From NCBI RefSeq assembly GCF_020523965.1, contig NZ_JAJAPX010000005.1:248001-312000 (forward strand): DNA of 64,000 bases, read 5' to 3'. Source of the DNA: Neotamlana sargassicola. Its GTDB lineage: Bacteria; Bacteroidota; Bacteroidia; Flavobacteriales; Flavobacteriaceae. Within the stretch, counting starts at the first letter, position 1. Each line of letters starts with the position of its first letter. A program made the position numbers and the translations under genes. Shown piece by piece: positions 42,723-52,258 of the stretch. The notes under the pieces were generated by a model. That model was not told the DNA's origin. It did not search any database and worked only from the letters and a program-made list of their open reading frames with translations.

Positions 42723-44021
42723 ATGGTAGATAAAACTATAAATATTGATATTTTAAAAAAAGGCATTTGGCTGTACTTTTTCCTTTTAATATTTGAAGGG
42801 GCATTGCGTAAATGGGTGCTACCTGGTTTAGCAACGCCCCTTCTTGTAGTTAGAGACCCTGTTTCATTGTGGCTTATTTACAAATGCTGGAAACAAAATC
42901 TATTACCGTTTAAAGTGCCTGTAGTCTTAATGACACTTTTAGCTGCTTTAGGTATAGTTACTGCTTTGGTGTTTGGTCATGGGAGACTCTTTATTGCACT
43001 ATATGGAGCTCGTATATTGGTGGTGCATTTTCCTCTAATGTTTGTGATTAAAGAGATTTTTGATCTTCAGGATGTAGAAAAAATAGGTAGAATAGCCTTA
43101 TGGATAGCAATACCGATGGTGATTTTAATCGCTTTACAGTTTTATAGCCCACAATCAGCTTGGGTAAATAGGGGGGTTGGTGGTGATATGGAAGGAGCAG
43201 GATTTAGTGGGGCTATGGGCTATTTTAGGCCCCCGGGTACGTTTTCCTTTACAGTAGGGAATGTATTGTTTTTTAATTTTGTAGCTTGCTTTTTAATCTA
43301 TTTTTGGATTTCTGGTGCAAAAATCAATAAGCTTGTTTTAATACTTGCCACATTTGCGTTGCTAGGCGCAATTCCATTCTCTATTAGCCGAACTTTAATT
43401 TTTTCAATAGGAATAGCTGTGGTGTTTGCAATTGTAGCCTCTGCCAATAAACCTAAATTTTTAATTCGAATTGTATTCGCACTAATAATGATAATACTTA
43501 TTGGTTTTCTTCTAAGCAACTTGGAAGTTTTTAAAACGTCTATGGAAGCAACTACGGCAAGGTACGATATGGCAAATAAAACAGAAGGAGGAGCGTCAAG
43601 TGCACTTTATCATCGTTTTTTTGGAGCCATGTTTAAAGCGTTATCAGAAACTAATAATTTACCATTTTGGGGGCTTGGACTAGGTATGGGAACTAATGTA
43701 GGAGCAAAACTATTAACTGGAGAAACCATGTTTCTAATAGCAGAATGGGAGTGGTTACGAATTATTGGTGAAATGGGCTTTGTATTAGGGGTATTTGTAA
43801 TCCTAATAAGGGTAGTGTTTTCAGTCGAATTAGTCTTTAAAAGCTATAAATGCATGAGAATCGGAAATTTATTACCTTGGCTATTATTAAGTATGGGCTT
43901 TATGTACCTTATACAAGGCCAATGGGCGCAACCCACAATACTAGGGTTTAGTACTCTTTTGGGGGGGCTTATATTATCAGCTAGTAAAAGTACAAAACCA
44001 AATAATAAAATAAATGTCTAA
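42723..44021 (+). CDS. Putative Wzy-type polysaccharide polymerase / O-antigen ligase-like
   Basis: A 432-residue membrane protein with about 11 hydrophobic helices. It has a large loop in the middle (about residues 140-175, RGVGGDMEGAGFSGAMGYFRPPGTFSF) and a second loop (SSALYHRFFGAMFKAL). The helix-loop layout and the PPGTFSF segment fit the Wzy/WaaL group, which polymerises undecaprenyl-linked units in the periplasm. It is the only polymerase candidate in the locus and overlaps the next gene by 8 nt. Confidence 0.78.
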   Translation: MVDKTINIDILKKGIWLYFFLLIFEGALRKWVLPGLATPLLVVRDPVSLWLIYKCWKQNLLPFKVPVVLMTLLAALGIVTALVFGHGRLFIALYGARILVVHFPLMFVIKEIFDLQDVEKIGRIALWIAIPMVILIALQFYSPQSAWVNRGVGGDMEGAGFSGAMGYFRPPGTFSFTVGNVLFFNFVACFLIYFWISGAKINKLVLILATFALLGAIPFSISRTLIFSIGIAVVFAIVASANKPKFLIRIVFALIMIILIGFLLSNLEVFKTSMEATTARYDMANKTEGGASSALYHRFFGAMFKALSETNNLPFWGLGLGMGTNVGAKLLTGETMFLIAEWEWLRIIGEMGFVLGVFVILIRVVFSVELVFKSYKCMRIGNLLPWLLLSMGFMYLIQGQWAQPTILGFSTLLGGLILSASKSTKPNNKINV

Positions 44022-45159
44022 AATTATTTTAATAGGAAATTATCCTTTAGACCAGCAAGAGAGTATGAAGCGTTTTGCTGTTATGCTTATGGAAGGTTTT
44101 ACGGCAAAGGGCATACAAACAGAATTATGGAATCCACTAATAGTTACCGCATTTTTCTGTAAAAATTCCACATCTGGTATTGGTAAATGGTTAGGCTATA
44201 TAGATAAGTGGCTCATATTTCCGCTAATATTAAAATGGCGTGTACTTCTTAATCGTAATAACAGTAAACGTACTAACTATCATATATGTGATCACTCAAA
44301 CGCACCCTATCTTAAAAGTTTACCTAAAAAGAATACGGTAATTACATGTCATGACGTATTGGCTATACGAGGTGCCTTTGGTTTTAAGGATGCCTATTGT
44401 CCGGCATCAAAAACGGGCAAAATTTTACAGCAATGGATTTTAAAAAATTTGTGTAAAGCACATGCTTTAGCTGCAGTATCTAACTTTACACTATCACAAT
44501 TAAAAGCGTTGAGTAATTTAAGCGAAACACCTAAATATTGGACCGTAATTCATAATGCATTTAATGCAAACTTCCGACCGTCTAGTAATTTGGAATCAGA
44601 GCCTATACTTAAAAAATTTAATCTCGAAAATAAACCGTATATCTTGCACGTAGGCTCAGCTTTAAAACGTAAAAACCGGAGTTTATTAGTAGATATGTTA
44701 AAAGCTTTAGGGACTAGTTGGGAGGGTATTATTGTTTTTGCTGGCAAACCAATAGATCATAAATTAAAAGCAAAAATTAAAGCCTTAAACTTTGAGCATC
44801 GAGTGGTATCGATAGTAAAACCTAACCATAAAGAGTTATTAGCCTTATATACCAACACTAAGGCATTTATTTTTCCCTCCCTGTCCGAGGGGTTTGGTTG
44901 GCCTTTAATAGAAGCCCAAGCATGTGGCGCCCCTGTTATAGCCAGTAATTTAGAACCCATGCCCGAAGTAAGTAATAATACGGCATTACATGCAGCCCCT
45001 GAAGATGTCAATGGTTTTGCCGAGGCATTTATGAAGCTTAAAGACAAAGAGTTTAAATTAAAACTCGTAAATGCTGGCTTCAAAAATAGCGAACGTTTTT
45101 CGGTTAATATAATGATAGATGCATATGTTAATTTACACCAATCAACAAACTCAAATTAA
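44014..45159 (+). CDS. Family 4 glycosyltransferase
   Basis: A 381-residue GT-B enzyme, starting within the end of the polymerase gene. The N-terminal half includes HICDHSNAPYLKSLPKKNTVITCHDVLAI. The donor domain has ILHVGSALKRKNRSLLVDML, IVFAGKP, TNTKAFIFPSLSEGFGWPLIEAQACGAPVIASNLEPMPEV, with the E-x7-E pattern EGFGWPLIE. This resembles the mannosyltransferase-like group, but donor and acceptor are not certain. It is translationally coupled with its neighbours on both sides. Confidence 0.87.
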   Translation: MSKIILIGNYPLDQQESMKRFAVMLMEGFTAKGIQTELWNPLIVTAFFCKNSTSGIGKWLGYIDKWLIFPLILKWRVLLNRNNSKRTNYHICDHSNAPYLKSLPKKNTVITCHDVLAIRGAFGFKDAYCPASKTGKILQQWILKNLCKAHALAAVSNFTLSQLKALSNLSETPKYWTVIHNAFNANFRPSSNLESEPILKKFNLENKPYILHVGSALKRKNRSLLVDMLKALGTSWEGIIVFAGKPIDHKLKAKIKALNFEHRVVSIVKPNHKELLALYTNTKAFIFPSLSEGFGWPLIEAQACGAPVIASNLEPMPEVSNNTALHAAPEDVNGFAEAFMKLKDKEFKLKLVNAGFKNSERFSVNIMIDAYVNLHQSTNSN

Positions 45160-45822
45160 ATGATTAAAAAACTTTTTACATTTTTATGGCCTTGGCCTAT
45201 TAGACGACGTTTATTACATAAGTGGTTTGGTTATAACATTGCAAAAGATGCAAAAATTGGATGGTCTTGGATCTTTCCCGACCAATTAATAATGGAATCT
45301 GGATCTAGAATAGGTCACTTAAATGTGGCTGTACATTTAGATTGTGTAGAATTAAAAGCAAATGCTAAAATAGGGCGTAGTAATTGGATTACTGGATTTT
45401 CTACTAAAGCCCAATCTAAACATTTCGAATATCAAAAAAATAGACAATCAAAATTATATTTAGGAGAACACGCTGCAGTAACCAAACAACACCATTTAGA
45501 TTGTACGAATGTAATTAATATCGGAGAATTCGCTACCATAGCCGGATACAGTTCTCAGTTTTTAACGCATTCTATTGATGTTTACGAAAATAGGCAAAGT
45601 AGTGCGCCTATAACCATTGGAGCTTATACATTTGTAAGCACGAATGTAGTAGTGTTAGGTGGTGCGGTATTACCTGATTTTTCTGTTTTAGGAGCGAAAG
45701 CTTTATTAAATAAAACATTTACAGAGGAATGGACGCTATACGGAGGTGTTCCGGCTAAGGCGGTAAGAGCTATAGACAAAACAGCTAAATATTTTAGCAG
45801 ACCAGTGGGGTTTGTATATTAA
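45160..45822 (+). CDS. Hexapeptide-repeat acyltransferase-like protein
   Basis: A 220-residue left-handed beta-helix protein. The hexapeptide strings KDAKIGWSWIFP, ANAKIGRSNWITGF, IGEFATIAGYSSQFLTHSIDVY and IGAYTFVSTNVVVLGGAVLPDFSVLGAKALLNKTF are clear, and the C-terminal YGGVPAKAVRAI closes the fold, as in WcaF/WcaB acetyltransferases. It probably O-acetylates the repeat unit. The start codon directly follows the preceding stop. Confidence 0.82.
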   Translation: MIKKLFTFLWPWPIRRRLLHKWFGYNIAKDAKIGWSWIFPDQLIMESGSRIGHLNVAVHLDCVELKANAKIGRSNWITGFSTKAQSKHFEYQKNRQSKLYLGEHAAVTKQHHLDCTNVINIGEFATIAGYSSQFLTHSIDVYENRQSSAPITIGAYTFVSTNVVVLGGAVLPDFSVLGAKALLNKTFTEEWTLYGGVPAKAVRAIDKTAKYFSRPVGFVY

Positions 45823-45831
45823 TTGAAGAAA

Positions 45832-46998
45832 ATGAAACTACTTAGAGTCATAACTAGCATGAAGCCGCAAACGGGTGGACCATGTCAAGGTATAAGGAAT
45901 ATTATTCCAGAATTAATAAAACATGGTGTGCATAACGAAGTGGTCTGTTTGGATGCTCCAGATGAACAATATGGAGTCCAAGACGATTTTGTAATACATA
46001 AATTGGGGCAATCACAAAATCCTTGGGGATATCAAAAAGATTTAATCAATTGGCTCGTAAATAATTTTAATAGGTTCGATATTGTTGTAATACACGGTAT
46101 TTGGCTTTATAATAGTTTTGCTACTGTAAAAGCTTTAAAGAAATATAAGAGAAAAAATAAAAAATATCCCATGCTGTATCTTATGCCTCATGGTATGCTG
46201 GATCCGTATTTTCAAAAAGTTAAGGAGAGACGAAAAAAAGCAATTAGAAACAGTATCTATTGGTTTTTAATTGAGAATAATGTAGTTAATAGCGTAGATG
46301 GATTGCTCTTTACGTGCCAGCAGGAATTGTTGTTAGCTAGAGAATCTTTTCCTAATTACAAACCCAAAAAAGAACTAAATATTAGTTACGGTATTCCAGA
46401 AGTACAAAAAGTTAATAATGACATGTCAAGGGGGCTCAAAGAAAAAATTCCTCAATGGAATGGTAAACCATTTATTTTATTTTTAAGTAGAATACATCAA
46501 AAAAAAGGTGTAGACTTGTTAATTAAAGCGTATTTAAGTTTACAAAAAAAACATAAAGATTTACCTCAATTAATTATAGCTGGTCCTGGTTTAAACACAA
46601 ATTATGGCAAACAAATGCTAGAGTTAGCAAGGACTTCTTCTAATGTTCTTTTTCCCGGAATGTTAAAAGGCAATTGCAAATGGGCGGCGTTACACCATGC
46701 TGAAATATTTATGCTACCTAGTCACCAAGAAAATTTTGGTATTGCAGTAGTTGAAGCACTCGCCTCTGAAACCTCGGTAGTAATAACAAATAAAGTAAAT
46801 ATTTTTAAAGAAATTGTGGCTAGCAATGCAGGTATAGTCTGTAATGATGATTTGTATGGGGTTCAAAATGCATTAGAACATTGGTATAAAATGTCTAATA
46901 TTCAAAAAATTGATTTGAGTAAAAATGCGAGAAAAGTCTATACAGATTTATTTACAGTAGAAAGTGCAGCTCTGAGGTTTATAGAGACATTAAAATAG
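45832..46998 (+). CDS. Family 4 glycosyltransferase
   Basis: A 388-residue GT-B enzyme read from the ATG at 45832 (MKLLRVITSMKPQTGGPCQGI); a TTG at 45823 directly after the previous stop would add three residues. The acceptor half has TGGPCQGIRNIIPELIKHG. The donor half has PFILFLSRIHQKKGVDLLIKAYL, LIIAGPG, and AEIFMLPSHQENFGIAVVEALASETSVVITNKVNI, with E-x7-E as ENFGIAVVE. It transfers a sugar in repeat-unit synthesis. Confidence 0.88.
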   Translation: MKLLRVITSMKPQTGGPCQGIRNIIPELIKHGVHNEVVCLDAPDEQYGVQDDFVIHKLGQSQNPWGYQKDLINWLVNNFNRFDIVVIHGIWLYNSFATVKALKKYKRKNKKYPMLYLMPHGMLDPYFQKVKERRKKAIRNSIYWFLIENNVVNSVDGLLFTCQQELLLARESFPNYKPKKELNISYGIPEVQKVNNDMSRGLKEKIPQWNGKPFILFLSRIHQKKGVDLLIKAYLSLQKKHKDLPQLIIAGPGLNTNYGKQMLELARTSSNVLFPGMLKGNCKWAALHHAEIFMLPSHQENFGIAVVEALASETSVVITNKVNIFKEIVASNAGIVCNDDLYGVQNALEHWYKMSNIQKIDLSKNARKVYTDLFTVESAALRFIETLK

Positions 46999-47037
46999 CT
47001 TGTGACTTTATAATATAGTTTTAAAATAAATTTAATA

Positions 47038-48231
47038 ATGAGAAATATTTTATTTGTGATTGGTAGTTATCCTTCATATGGTGGCACTGAAAAAATCACA
47101 ACAGTTTTGGCCAATGCCTTTGTTAATAGAGGACATAATGTTTCTATCGTTTCCTTCAAGCAGCCCAATCCTGAACTTAAAGATGAAGAATTGCATAAAT
47201 CAATAAAATTATTCTCTTTAAGTTACCCAGTCTTAACGAATTCGAATATTAAAATTTTAAAAACAATTATTGAAGAGCAAAATATCAATATTATTTTGAA
47301 TCAGTGGTGTTTACCTTACTATGTAACAAAACTTATTAATAAAGCTAGAAGTAAAAATAAATGTATATTAATTTCAGCACTTCATGGAGCACCCAATCAA
47401 AACAAAAGGTTACTAACTCTAGTTCATAAGAAAAACAATACAAATAGTAGTATCGGTAAAAAAATTTATAAATTATTACATCAATTACTACTTAATTTAA
47501 CAGGTTATAATCTAAGGTATGTTTATAAAAAAAGTGATTTATATGTGGTTTTGTCTCAGAGTTTTGTAAATATTTTCAAAAATTTAGCCAACATAAAGAC
47601 AACAGATAAAATCATAGCTATTCCCAATCCAATAACGATTAAAGCGCCTAAAAATTTGAATGGTTTGAACCTAAATAATAAACAAAAAACTATTTTATAC
47701 GTTGGACGTATGGATTTTTTAAATAAAAGAGTGCATCGTGTAATAGAAGCTTGGGAACAAATTTATGAAAAGCACCCTGATTGGAATTTGGTATTAGTGG
47801 GAGATGGTTCTGAAAAAGAGACTCTAAACACTTATGTTAAAAATAAGAATATTAAACGTGTTATTTTCGAGAGTTTTAAAAAAGAGCCGCCAATTGAATT
47901 TTATAAAAAAGCTTCTGTTCTAATGTTAACTTCAGATCTAGAGGGATTTGGTTTGGTGGTAATAGAGGGAATGGCTTATGGATGTATTCCAATTGTTTAT
48001 GGCAGCTATCCAGCTATTTATGATATTATTGAAGATACTAAATCTGGTTTTATTACGCCTATTCCATATAGTCAAGATATTACTGTTAAAAAATTAGAAT
48101 CACTAATAAATAATCAAACCTTGAGACAAAATATGTCAAGAGACGCCTACCATAAAGCCCAAAAGTTTGCGTTAGAAACAACGGTCAATAATTGGGAAAA
48201 TAAATTTGAAGAATTTCATGTAATTCAATAA
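47038..48231 (+). CDS. Family 4 glycosyltransferase
   Basis: A 397-residue GT-B enzyme. The N-terminal loop is FVIGSYPSYGGTEKITTVLANAFVNRGHNVSIV, typical of GT4. The donor domain has TILYVGRMDFLNKRVHRVIEAWEQI, LVLVGDGSEKETL and VLMLTSDLEGFGLVVIEGMAYGCIPIVYGSYPAI, with EGFGLVVIE as the E-x7-E motif. It follows the previous GT4 gene by 39 nt and precedes the pyruvyltransferase gene. Confidence 0.88.
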   Translation: MRNILFVIGSYPSYGGTEKITTVLANAFVNRGHNVSIVSFKQPNPELKDEELHKSIKLFSLSYPVLTNSNIKILKTIIEEQNINIILNQWCLPYYVTKLINKARSKNKCILISALHGAPNQNKRLLTLVHKKNNTNSSIGKKIYKLLHQLLLNLTGYNLRYVYKKSDLYVVLSQSFVNIFKNLANIKTTDKIIAIPNPITIKAPKNLNGLNLNNKQKTILYVGRMDFLNKRVHRVIEAWEQIYEKHPDWNLVLVGDGSEKETLNTYVKNKNIKRVIFESFKKEPPIEFYKKASVLMLTSDLEGFGLVVIEGMAYGCIPIVYGSYPAIYDIIEDTKSGFITPIPYSQDITVKKLESLINNQTLRQNMSRDAYHKAQKFALETTVNNWENKFEEFHVIQ

Positions 48232-48255
48232 TAAGAATTTAAATAAAATAATAAT

Positions 48256-49368
48256 ATGAGAATAGGACAACTTACACTACCTTTTAATTGGAACTATGGT
48301 GGTATTTTACAAGGATATGCTTTAAATAAAGTGCTAATTCAGCTTGGGCATGAGCCTGTAATTATTAGTAGACGCCAAAATAGACCAAACCCATTAGTTA
48401 AATGGATGGTTTATTTTAAATGGGCAATATTTAAAAAGTTAAGTTATATTCCTGTTTTTAGAGTTTTACCATTAATTTGTGTAGAAACATTTAAGCGTAA
48501 ACACTTAAAGCAAATAACAAAAAATGTGTTTTCAGACAAACAATTACAATCTATTGTTTCAGAGTATAATTTTGAAGGTTATGTTGTAGGGAGTGATCAA
48601 ATATGGAATTTTACGGCAGCACCTCACATTAATAATGCGTTTTTAGATTTTGTGCCAGAAAATAAAAACATAAAAAAAGTTTCTTATGCGGCTTCTTTTG
48701 CTGTAAACACTTGGAATTATCCTGAAAAAGAAACGGAATTGTGTAAAGCTTTAGTGAAAAAATTTGATGGAGTATCTGTTCGTGAAGCTTCAGGAATAGA
48801 ATTCTGTAAAACATATTTTAATGTTAAAGCAGAGCATCATTTAGATCCCACAATGCTTTTGCCTAAAGAAGATTATCAATATATTATTAAGAGTTCTAAG
48901 TGTGCCTCATCAAATGGAAAGTTGTTATTATATATATTAGATGATACCCCAGAGCGTAGAAAAATAGCTCACCACATTCAAGAAGTAACTAATTTAAAGC
49001 CTTTCGGTGTTAGGCAATTTAAAAAGGTAGAAATTATTAAAAATGCTTTAAAAGGAATTTATCCTTCGGTAGAGCAATGGTTAAAATGTTTTAACGATGC
49101 CGAATATGTTGTTACAGATTCTTTCCATGGAACAGTATTTTCAATAATTTTTAATAAGCCATTTATTTGTTTAGGAAATAAAGCTAGAGGTTTAGCTAGG
49201 TTTGAATCTTTATTAAATAATTTGGGATTAATTGATAGATTGGTGCTTAACTTTGACGAAATACAGCAAATAAATTTTAATGAGGAGATTAACTGGAAGG
49301 AAGTTAATAGCGTTATTGAATTAGAAAAGCAAAAGTCTATAGTTTTTTTAAAAAATCACTTTAATTAA
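48256..49368 (+). CDS. Polysaccharide pyruvyl transferase family protein
   Basis: A 370-residue enzyme that would add a pyruvate ketal (from phosphoenolpyruvate) to a sugar of the repeat unit, giving a negative charge. Motifs: NWNYGGILQGYALNKVL at the start, VVGSDQIWNF, VSYAASFAV, SVREASGIEF, HHLDPTMLL and VVTDSFHGTVFSIIF at about residue 290. All match the CsaB-like PS_pyruv_trans fold. It lies 6 nt before a Fe-S protein gene with which such transferases are commonly paired. Confidence 0.9.
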   Translation: MRIGQLTLPFNWNYGGILQGYALNKVLIQLGHEPVIISRRQNRPNPLVKWMVYFKWAIFKKLSYIPVFRVLPLICVETFKRKHLKQITKNVFSDKQLQSIVSEYNFEGYVVGSDQIWNFTAAPHINNAFLDFVPENKNIKKVSYAASFAVNTWNYPEKETELCKALVKKFDGVSVREASGIEFCKTYFNVKAEHHLDPTMLLPKEDYQYIIKSSKCASSNGKLLLYILDDTPERRKIAHHIQEVTNLKPFGVRQFKKVEIIKNALKGIYPSVEQWLKCFNDAEYVVTDSFHGTVFSIIFNKPFICLGNKARGLARFESLLNNLGLIDRLVLNFDEIQQINFNEEINWKEVNSVIELEKQKSIVFLKNHFN

Positions 49369-49374
49369 TTTTTC

Positions 49375-50751
49375 ATGAAAAAAGAATTACCCTTAGTTAT
49401 TGATAAAATCGTGAATAACGATTTATGTACGGGTTGTGGTATATGTGTGAGTTTCTGTGAAAATAAAGCTCTTAAAATGGAGTGGAATGAATATGGTTTT
49501 TTAGTTCCAAATCAAATAGGAGAATGTGATAATGATCAATCTTGCATATCTGTTTGTCCTTTTAACCCTAATCCCGAACCAGAGGTTAAAACAGAAACTG
49601 AAATTGCAGATTTTGTTTTTGAAGATACGCCAACAACAAAACGATTGAAAAAAATTGGTAAATATGAAAATACTTATGTAGGCTATTCAAAGAAACATAG
49701 GGAAACTTCTTCGTCTGGGGGTATTGCAACTTATGTGTCTAAAGAATTACTTAAGAGAGGAATTGTAAAGCATGTATTAAATGTTAAATCTATCGAAAAT
49801 AGATTTGAATATGTAATAACCAGTGATGAGAATACTTTGTTGAGTACAGCAAAAACCAGATACTTTCCTGTTACTATGGAAAAAGTGTTTTCTGAAATTG
49901 AAAAATTAGAGGGAAACGTAGCCATAGTAGGCATACCCTGTTTTTTAAAAGGAGTACGATTAGCTCAATATAAAAATAAAGCTCTCAATGAGAAAATAGT
50001 TTTTACTATAGGTATAATATGTGGTGGGGTAAAGAGTAAGTTTTTTACAGAGTATTTAATTCAAAAAGCGGGTTTGCCTCATACCAGTGACGAAATAGAG
50101 CAGACTGAGTATAGAATTAAAGATTTTGAAAGTTCTGCTGGTGATTATTCTTTTGGAATAAAAATAAAAGGATCGAATGAAACACAATCTGTAAAAATGA
50201 AAGGTCTTGGCGATATGTGGGGGACAGGGCTGTTTAAATCAAATGCATGTGATTTTTGTGATGATGTATCAGCTGAACTAGCTGATATATCTTTGGGAGA
50301 TGCATGGATTAAGCCTTTTGTAGATGAAGGTGCAGGAAATAATGTTATTGTTACTCGATCCAATATAGCAGAAAGAATTATTCAAGAAGGGATATTAAAT
50401 GGTGAACTTAAAATAGAACAAATTAAAGAAGAAGAGTTTATAAAATCTCAAAAAGGAAGTTATCGTCATAGACAAGAAGCTTTAAATTTTAGACTTAAAA
50501 CTTCTAAGATTTCTGAGTTACCACCAAAACGAGATTATTCTAATAAACTATCATTTGAAGTAAAGCTGATACAAAAACTTAGAATGAAAACTAGGAAACA
50601 GAGTTTGTTAATATGGAAAAAGGAAAAAAACAGTGAGGAGTTTGATAAAAAAATGGCACCTCTTTTATCTAAACTCAAAAGAGTTACAAAATTGGGGCAT
50701 TATAAAAGAGAAATTATAGATAGGGTAAAGGTCAAATTAAGATTTAAGTAA
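49375..50751 (+). CDS. F420-hydrogenase/dehydrogenase beta-subunit-like Fe-S protein
   Basis: A 458-residue protein. The N-terminal ferredoxin-like domain has DLCTGCGICVSFCENKAL (CxxCxxCxxxC) and a second cluster partner SCISVCPFNP. The middle is the FrhB/FdhB domain: SSGGIATYVSKELLKRG, VAIVGIPCFLKGVRLAQ, FTIGIICGGVKSKFFTEYL, CDFCDDVSAELADISLGDAW. In polysaccharide clusters of Bacteroidota this family travels with pyruvyltransferases; its role in the cell is not settled. It cannot be true F420 metabolism on the evidence here. Confidence 0.85.
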   Translation: MKKELPLVIDKIVNNDLCTGCGICVSFCENKALKMEWNEYGFLVPNQIGECDNDQSCISVCPFNPNPEPEVKTETEIADFVFEDTPTTKRLKKIGKYENTYVGYSKKHRETSSSGGIATYVSKELLKRGIVKHVLNVKSIENRFEYVITSDENTLLSTAKTRYFPVTMEKVFSEIEKLEGNVAIVGIPCFLKGVRLAQYKNKALNEKIVFTIGIICGGVKSKFFTEYLIQKAGLPHTSDEIEQTEYRIKDFESSAGDYSFGIKIKGSNETQSVKMKGLGDMWGTGLFKSNACDFCDDVSAELADISLGDAWIKPFVDEGAGNNVIVTRSNIAERIIQEGILNGELKIEQIKEEEFIKSQKGSYRHRQEALNFRLKTSKISELPPKRDYSNKLSFEVKLIQKLRMKTRKQSLLIWKKEKNSEEFDKKMAPLLSKLKRVTKLGHYKREIIDRVKVKLRFK

Positions 50752-50758
50752 GAGAGTT

Positions 50759-51307
50759 ATGGATGACGATTTTAAGTTAAACAAGTATCAAGAAGAAAAA
50801 CCAAGATTTCTTTTACGGATTTTATGGGCAATAATAAACCGAACAATATTTAGATTAATAATAGGGAAAAAACTCTTTTTTTTAAGAGTAGGTTTGCTTA
50901 AAATTTTTGGAGCTAAATTACATAATAGAGTATTAATTTATCCATCCTGTATAATCTTCGCCCCATGGAATTTAAAAGTTGATTCTTATTCTTGTATAGG
51001 CCCTAATACTGAAATCTATAATAAAGCAGAAGTGGTTATAGGAAAGAATGCAGTAATATCTCAAGGGAGTTATGTTTGTAGTTCATCTCATGATATTTCT
51101 AAAAAAATCCTTCCTTTAGTGTCTAAGCCTATAAAAATCGGAGATAATGTATGGGTGGCAGCAGATACTTTTATAGGTCCTGGTGTAACTATTGGTGAAG
51201 GCGCTGTAGTAGGTGCAAGAGCAGCTGTTTTTAAAGATGTTGAGCCATGGGCGGTTGTTGGAGGTAATCCGGCTAAGTTTATTAAAAAAAGAGAATTAAA
51301 AGAATAG
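50759..51307 (+). CDS. WcaF-like hexapeptide acyltransferase
   Basis: A 182-residue left-handed beta-helix acetyltransferase. Motifs: NRVLIYPSCIIFAPWNLKVDSYSCIGPNTEIYNKAEVVIGKNAVISQGSYVCSSSHD, IGDNVWVAADTFIGPGVTIGEGAVVGARAAVFKDVEPWAVVGGNPAKFIKKR. The catalytic His is in SSSHD. This is the colanic-acid type WcaF pattern, so it is likely to acetylate a sugar in the polymer. It starts 7 nt after the Fe-S protein gene. Confidence 0.9.
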   Translation: MDDDFKLNKYQEEKPRFLLRILWAIINRTIFRLIIGKKLFFLRVGLLKIFGAKLHNRVLIYPSCIIFAPWNLKVDSYSCIGPNTEIYNKAEVVIGKNAVISQGSYVCSSSHDISKKILPLVSKPIKIGDNVWVAADTFIGPGVTIGEGAVVGARAAVFKDVEPWAVVGGNPAKFIKKRELKE

Positions 51308-51412
51308 ATTATTAAAGAACTATCATTCAAGTAGCTTAAATATTTAGAGCTTTAAAATAAAACCTGATTATGGTGTTAATCACAATAGATCAACCAAACA
51401 AACCTTAAACTT

Positions 51413-52249
51413 ATGAATAATGTTTTAGATTTAACAATAGCTATACCAGTAAAAAATGAAGAGAAGAATTTATTAGGATGTATTGAAGCAATTGGAGATG
51501 ATTTTGCGAAGCAAATACTTATAATAGATTCTGGTAGTACTGATGCGACTATTAATATAGCTAAATCTAATGGTGTTGATGTTGTAGATTTTAAATGGGA
51601 TGGAAAATTTCCTAAAAAGCGTAATTGGTTTTTACGCAATTATAATCTAACGACAAAGTGGGTGCTTTTTTTAGATGCCGATGAATATTTGACTGAAGAT
51701 TTTAAAAATGAATTGAGACTAAAGATTAATACAGATATCGTAGGATTTTGGCTTAATTACACCATTTATTTTATGGGAAAAAAGCTAAAAGGAGGCTATC
51801 CATTAAACAAGTTAGCTTTATTTCAAGTTGGTGCTGGCGAATATGAACGCATTGATGAAGACAAGTGGAGTAAACTGGATATGGAAATTCATGAGCATCC
51901 TATTCTTAATGGCGAAATTGGTTATATTAAAAGTAAAATAGATCATAGAGATTTTAGAGGCGTTTCGCATTATATGGATAAACATAATGAATATGCCTCA
52001 TGGGAAGCATACCGCTATATAAAAACGATTAACGATGAAGCGGCCAAAGCAAAATGGACATGGAAGCAAAAAATAAAATATAAATTAATGCGAAGTTCAT
52101 TAATTGGACCAATTTATTTTATAGGAAGTTTTGTGTTTTACGGGGGATGGAAAGATGGAGCCACAGGTTTTGCCTTCGCCATTTTAAAAATGTCATATTT
52201 TACACAAATTTATTGTAAAATTAAAGAGTTAAGTAATAACGAAGAATAA
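51413..52249 (+). CDS. Family 2 glycosyltransferase, WaaE-like
   Basis: A 278-residue GT2 enzyme. DLTIAIPVKNEEKNLLGCIEAI, ILIIDSGSTDATINIAK and the DxD in VLFLDADEYLTEDF form the donor site. The second half (WLNYTIYFMGKKLKGGYPLNKLALFQ, HEHPILNGEIGYIKSKIDHRDFRGVSHYMDKHNEYASW) is that of WaaE-like enzymes. It also ends in a hydrophobic segment. A 105-bp gap separates it from the acyltransferase gene, the largest in this stretch, and could hold a secondary promoter. Confidence 0.87.
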   Translation: MNNVLDLTIAIPVKNEEKNLLGCIEAIGDDFAKQILIIDSGSTDATINIAKSNGVDVVDFKWDGKFPKKRNWFLRNYNLTTKWVLFLDADEYLTEDFKNELRLKINTDIVGFWLNYTIYFMGKKLKGGYPLNKLALFQVGAGEYERIDEDKWSKLDMEIHEHPILNGEIGYIKSKIDHRDFRGVSHYMDKHNEYASWEAYRYIKTINDEAAKAKWTWKQKIKYKLMRSSLIGPIYFIGSFVFYGGWKDGATGFAFAILKMSYFTQIYCKIKELSNNEE

Positions 52250-52258
52250 TTTTTACCT

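Noticed and set aside
49375-50751. Evidence for F420 metabolism
   Set aside because: The family name derives from distant homologues; no F420 biosynthesis or F420-dependent gene is present and the same family is common in polysaccharide clusters.
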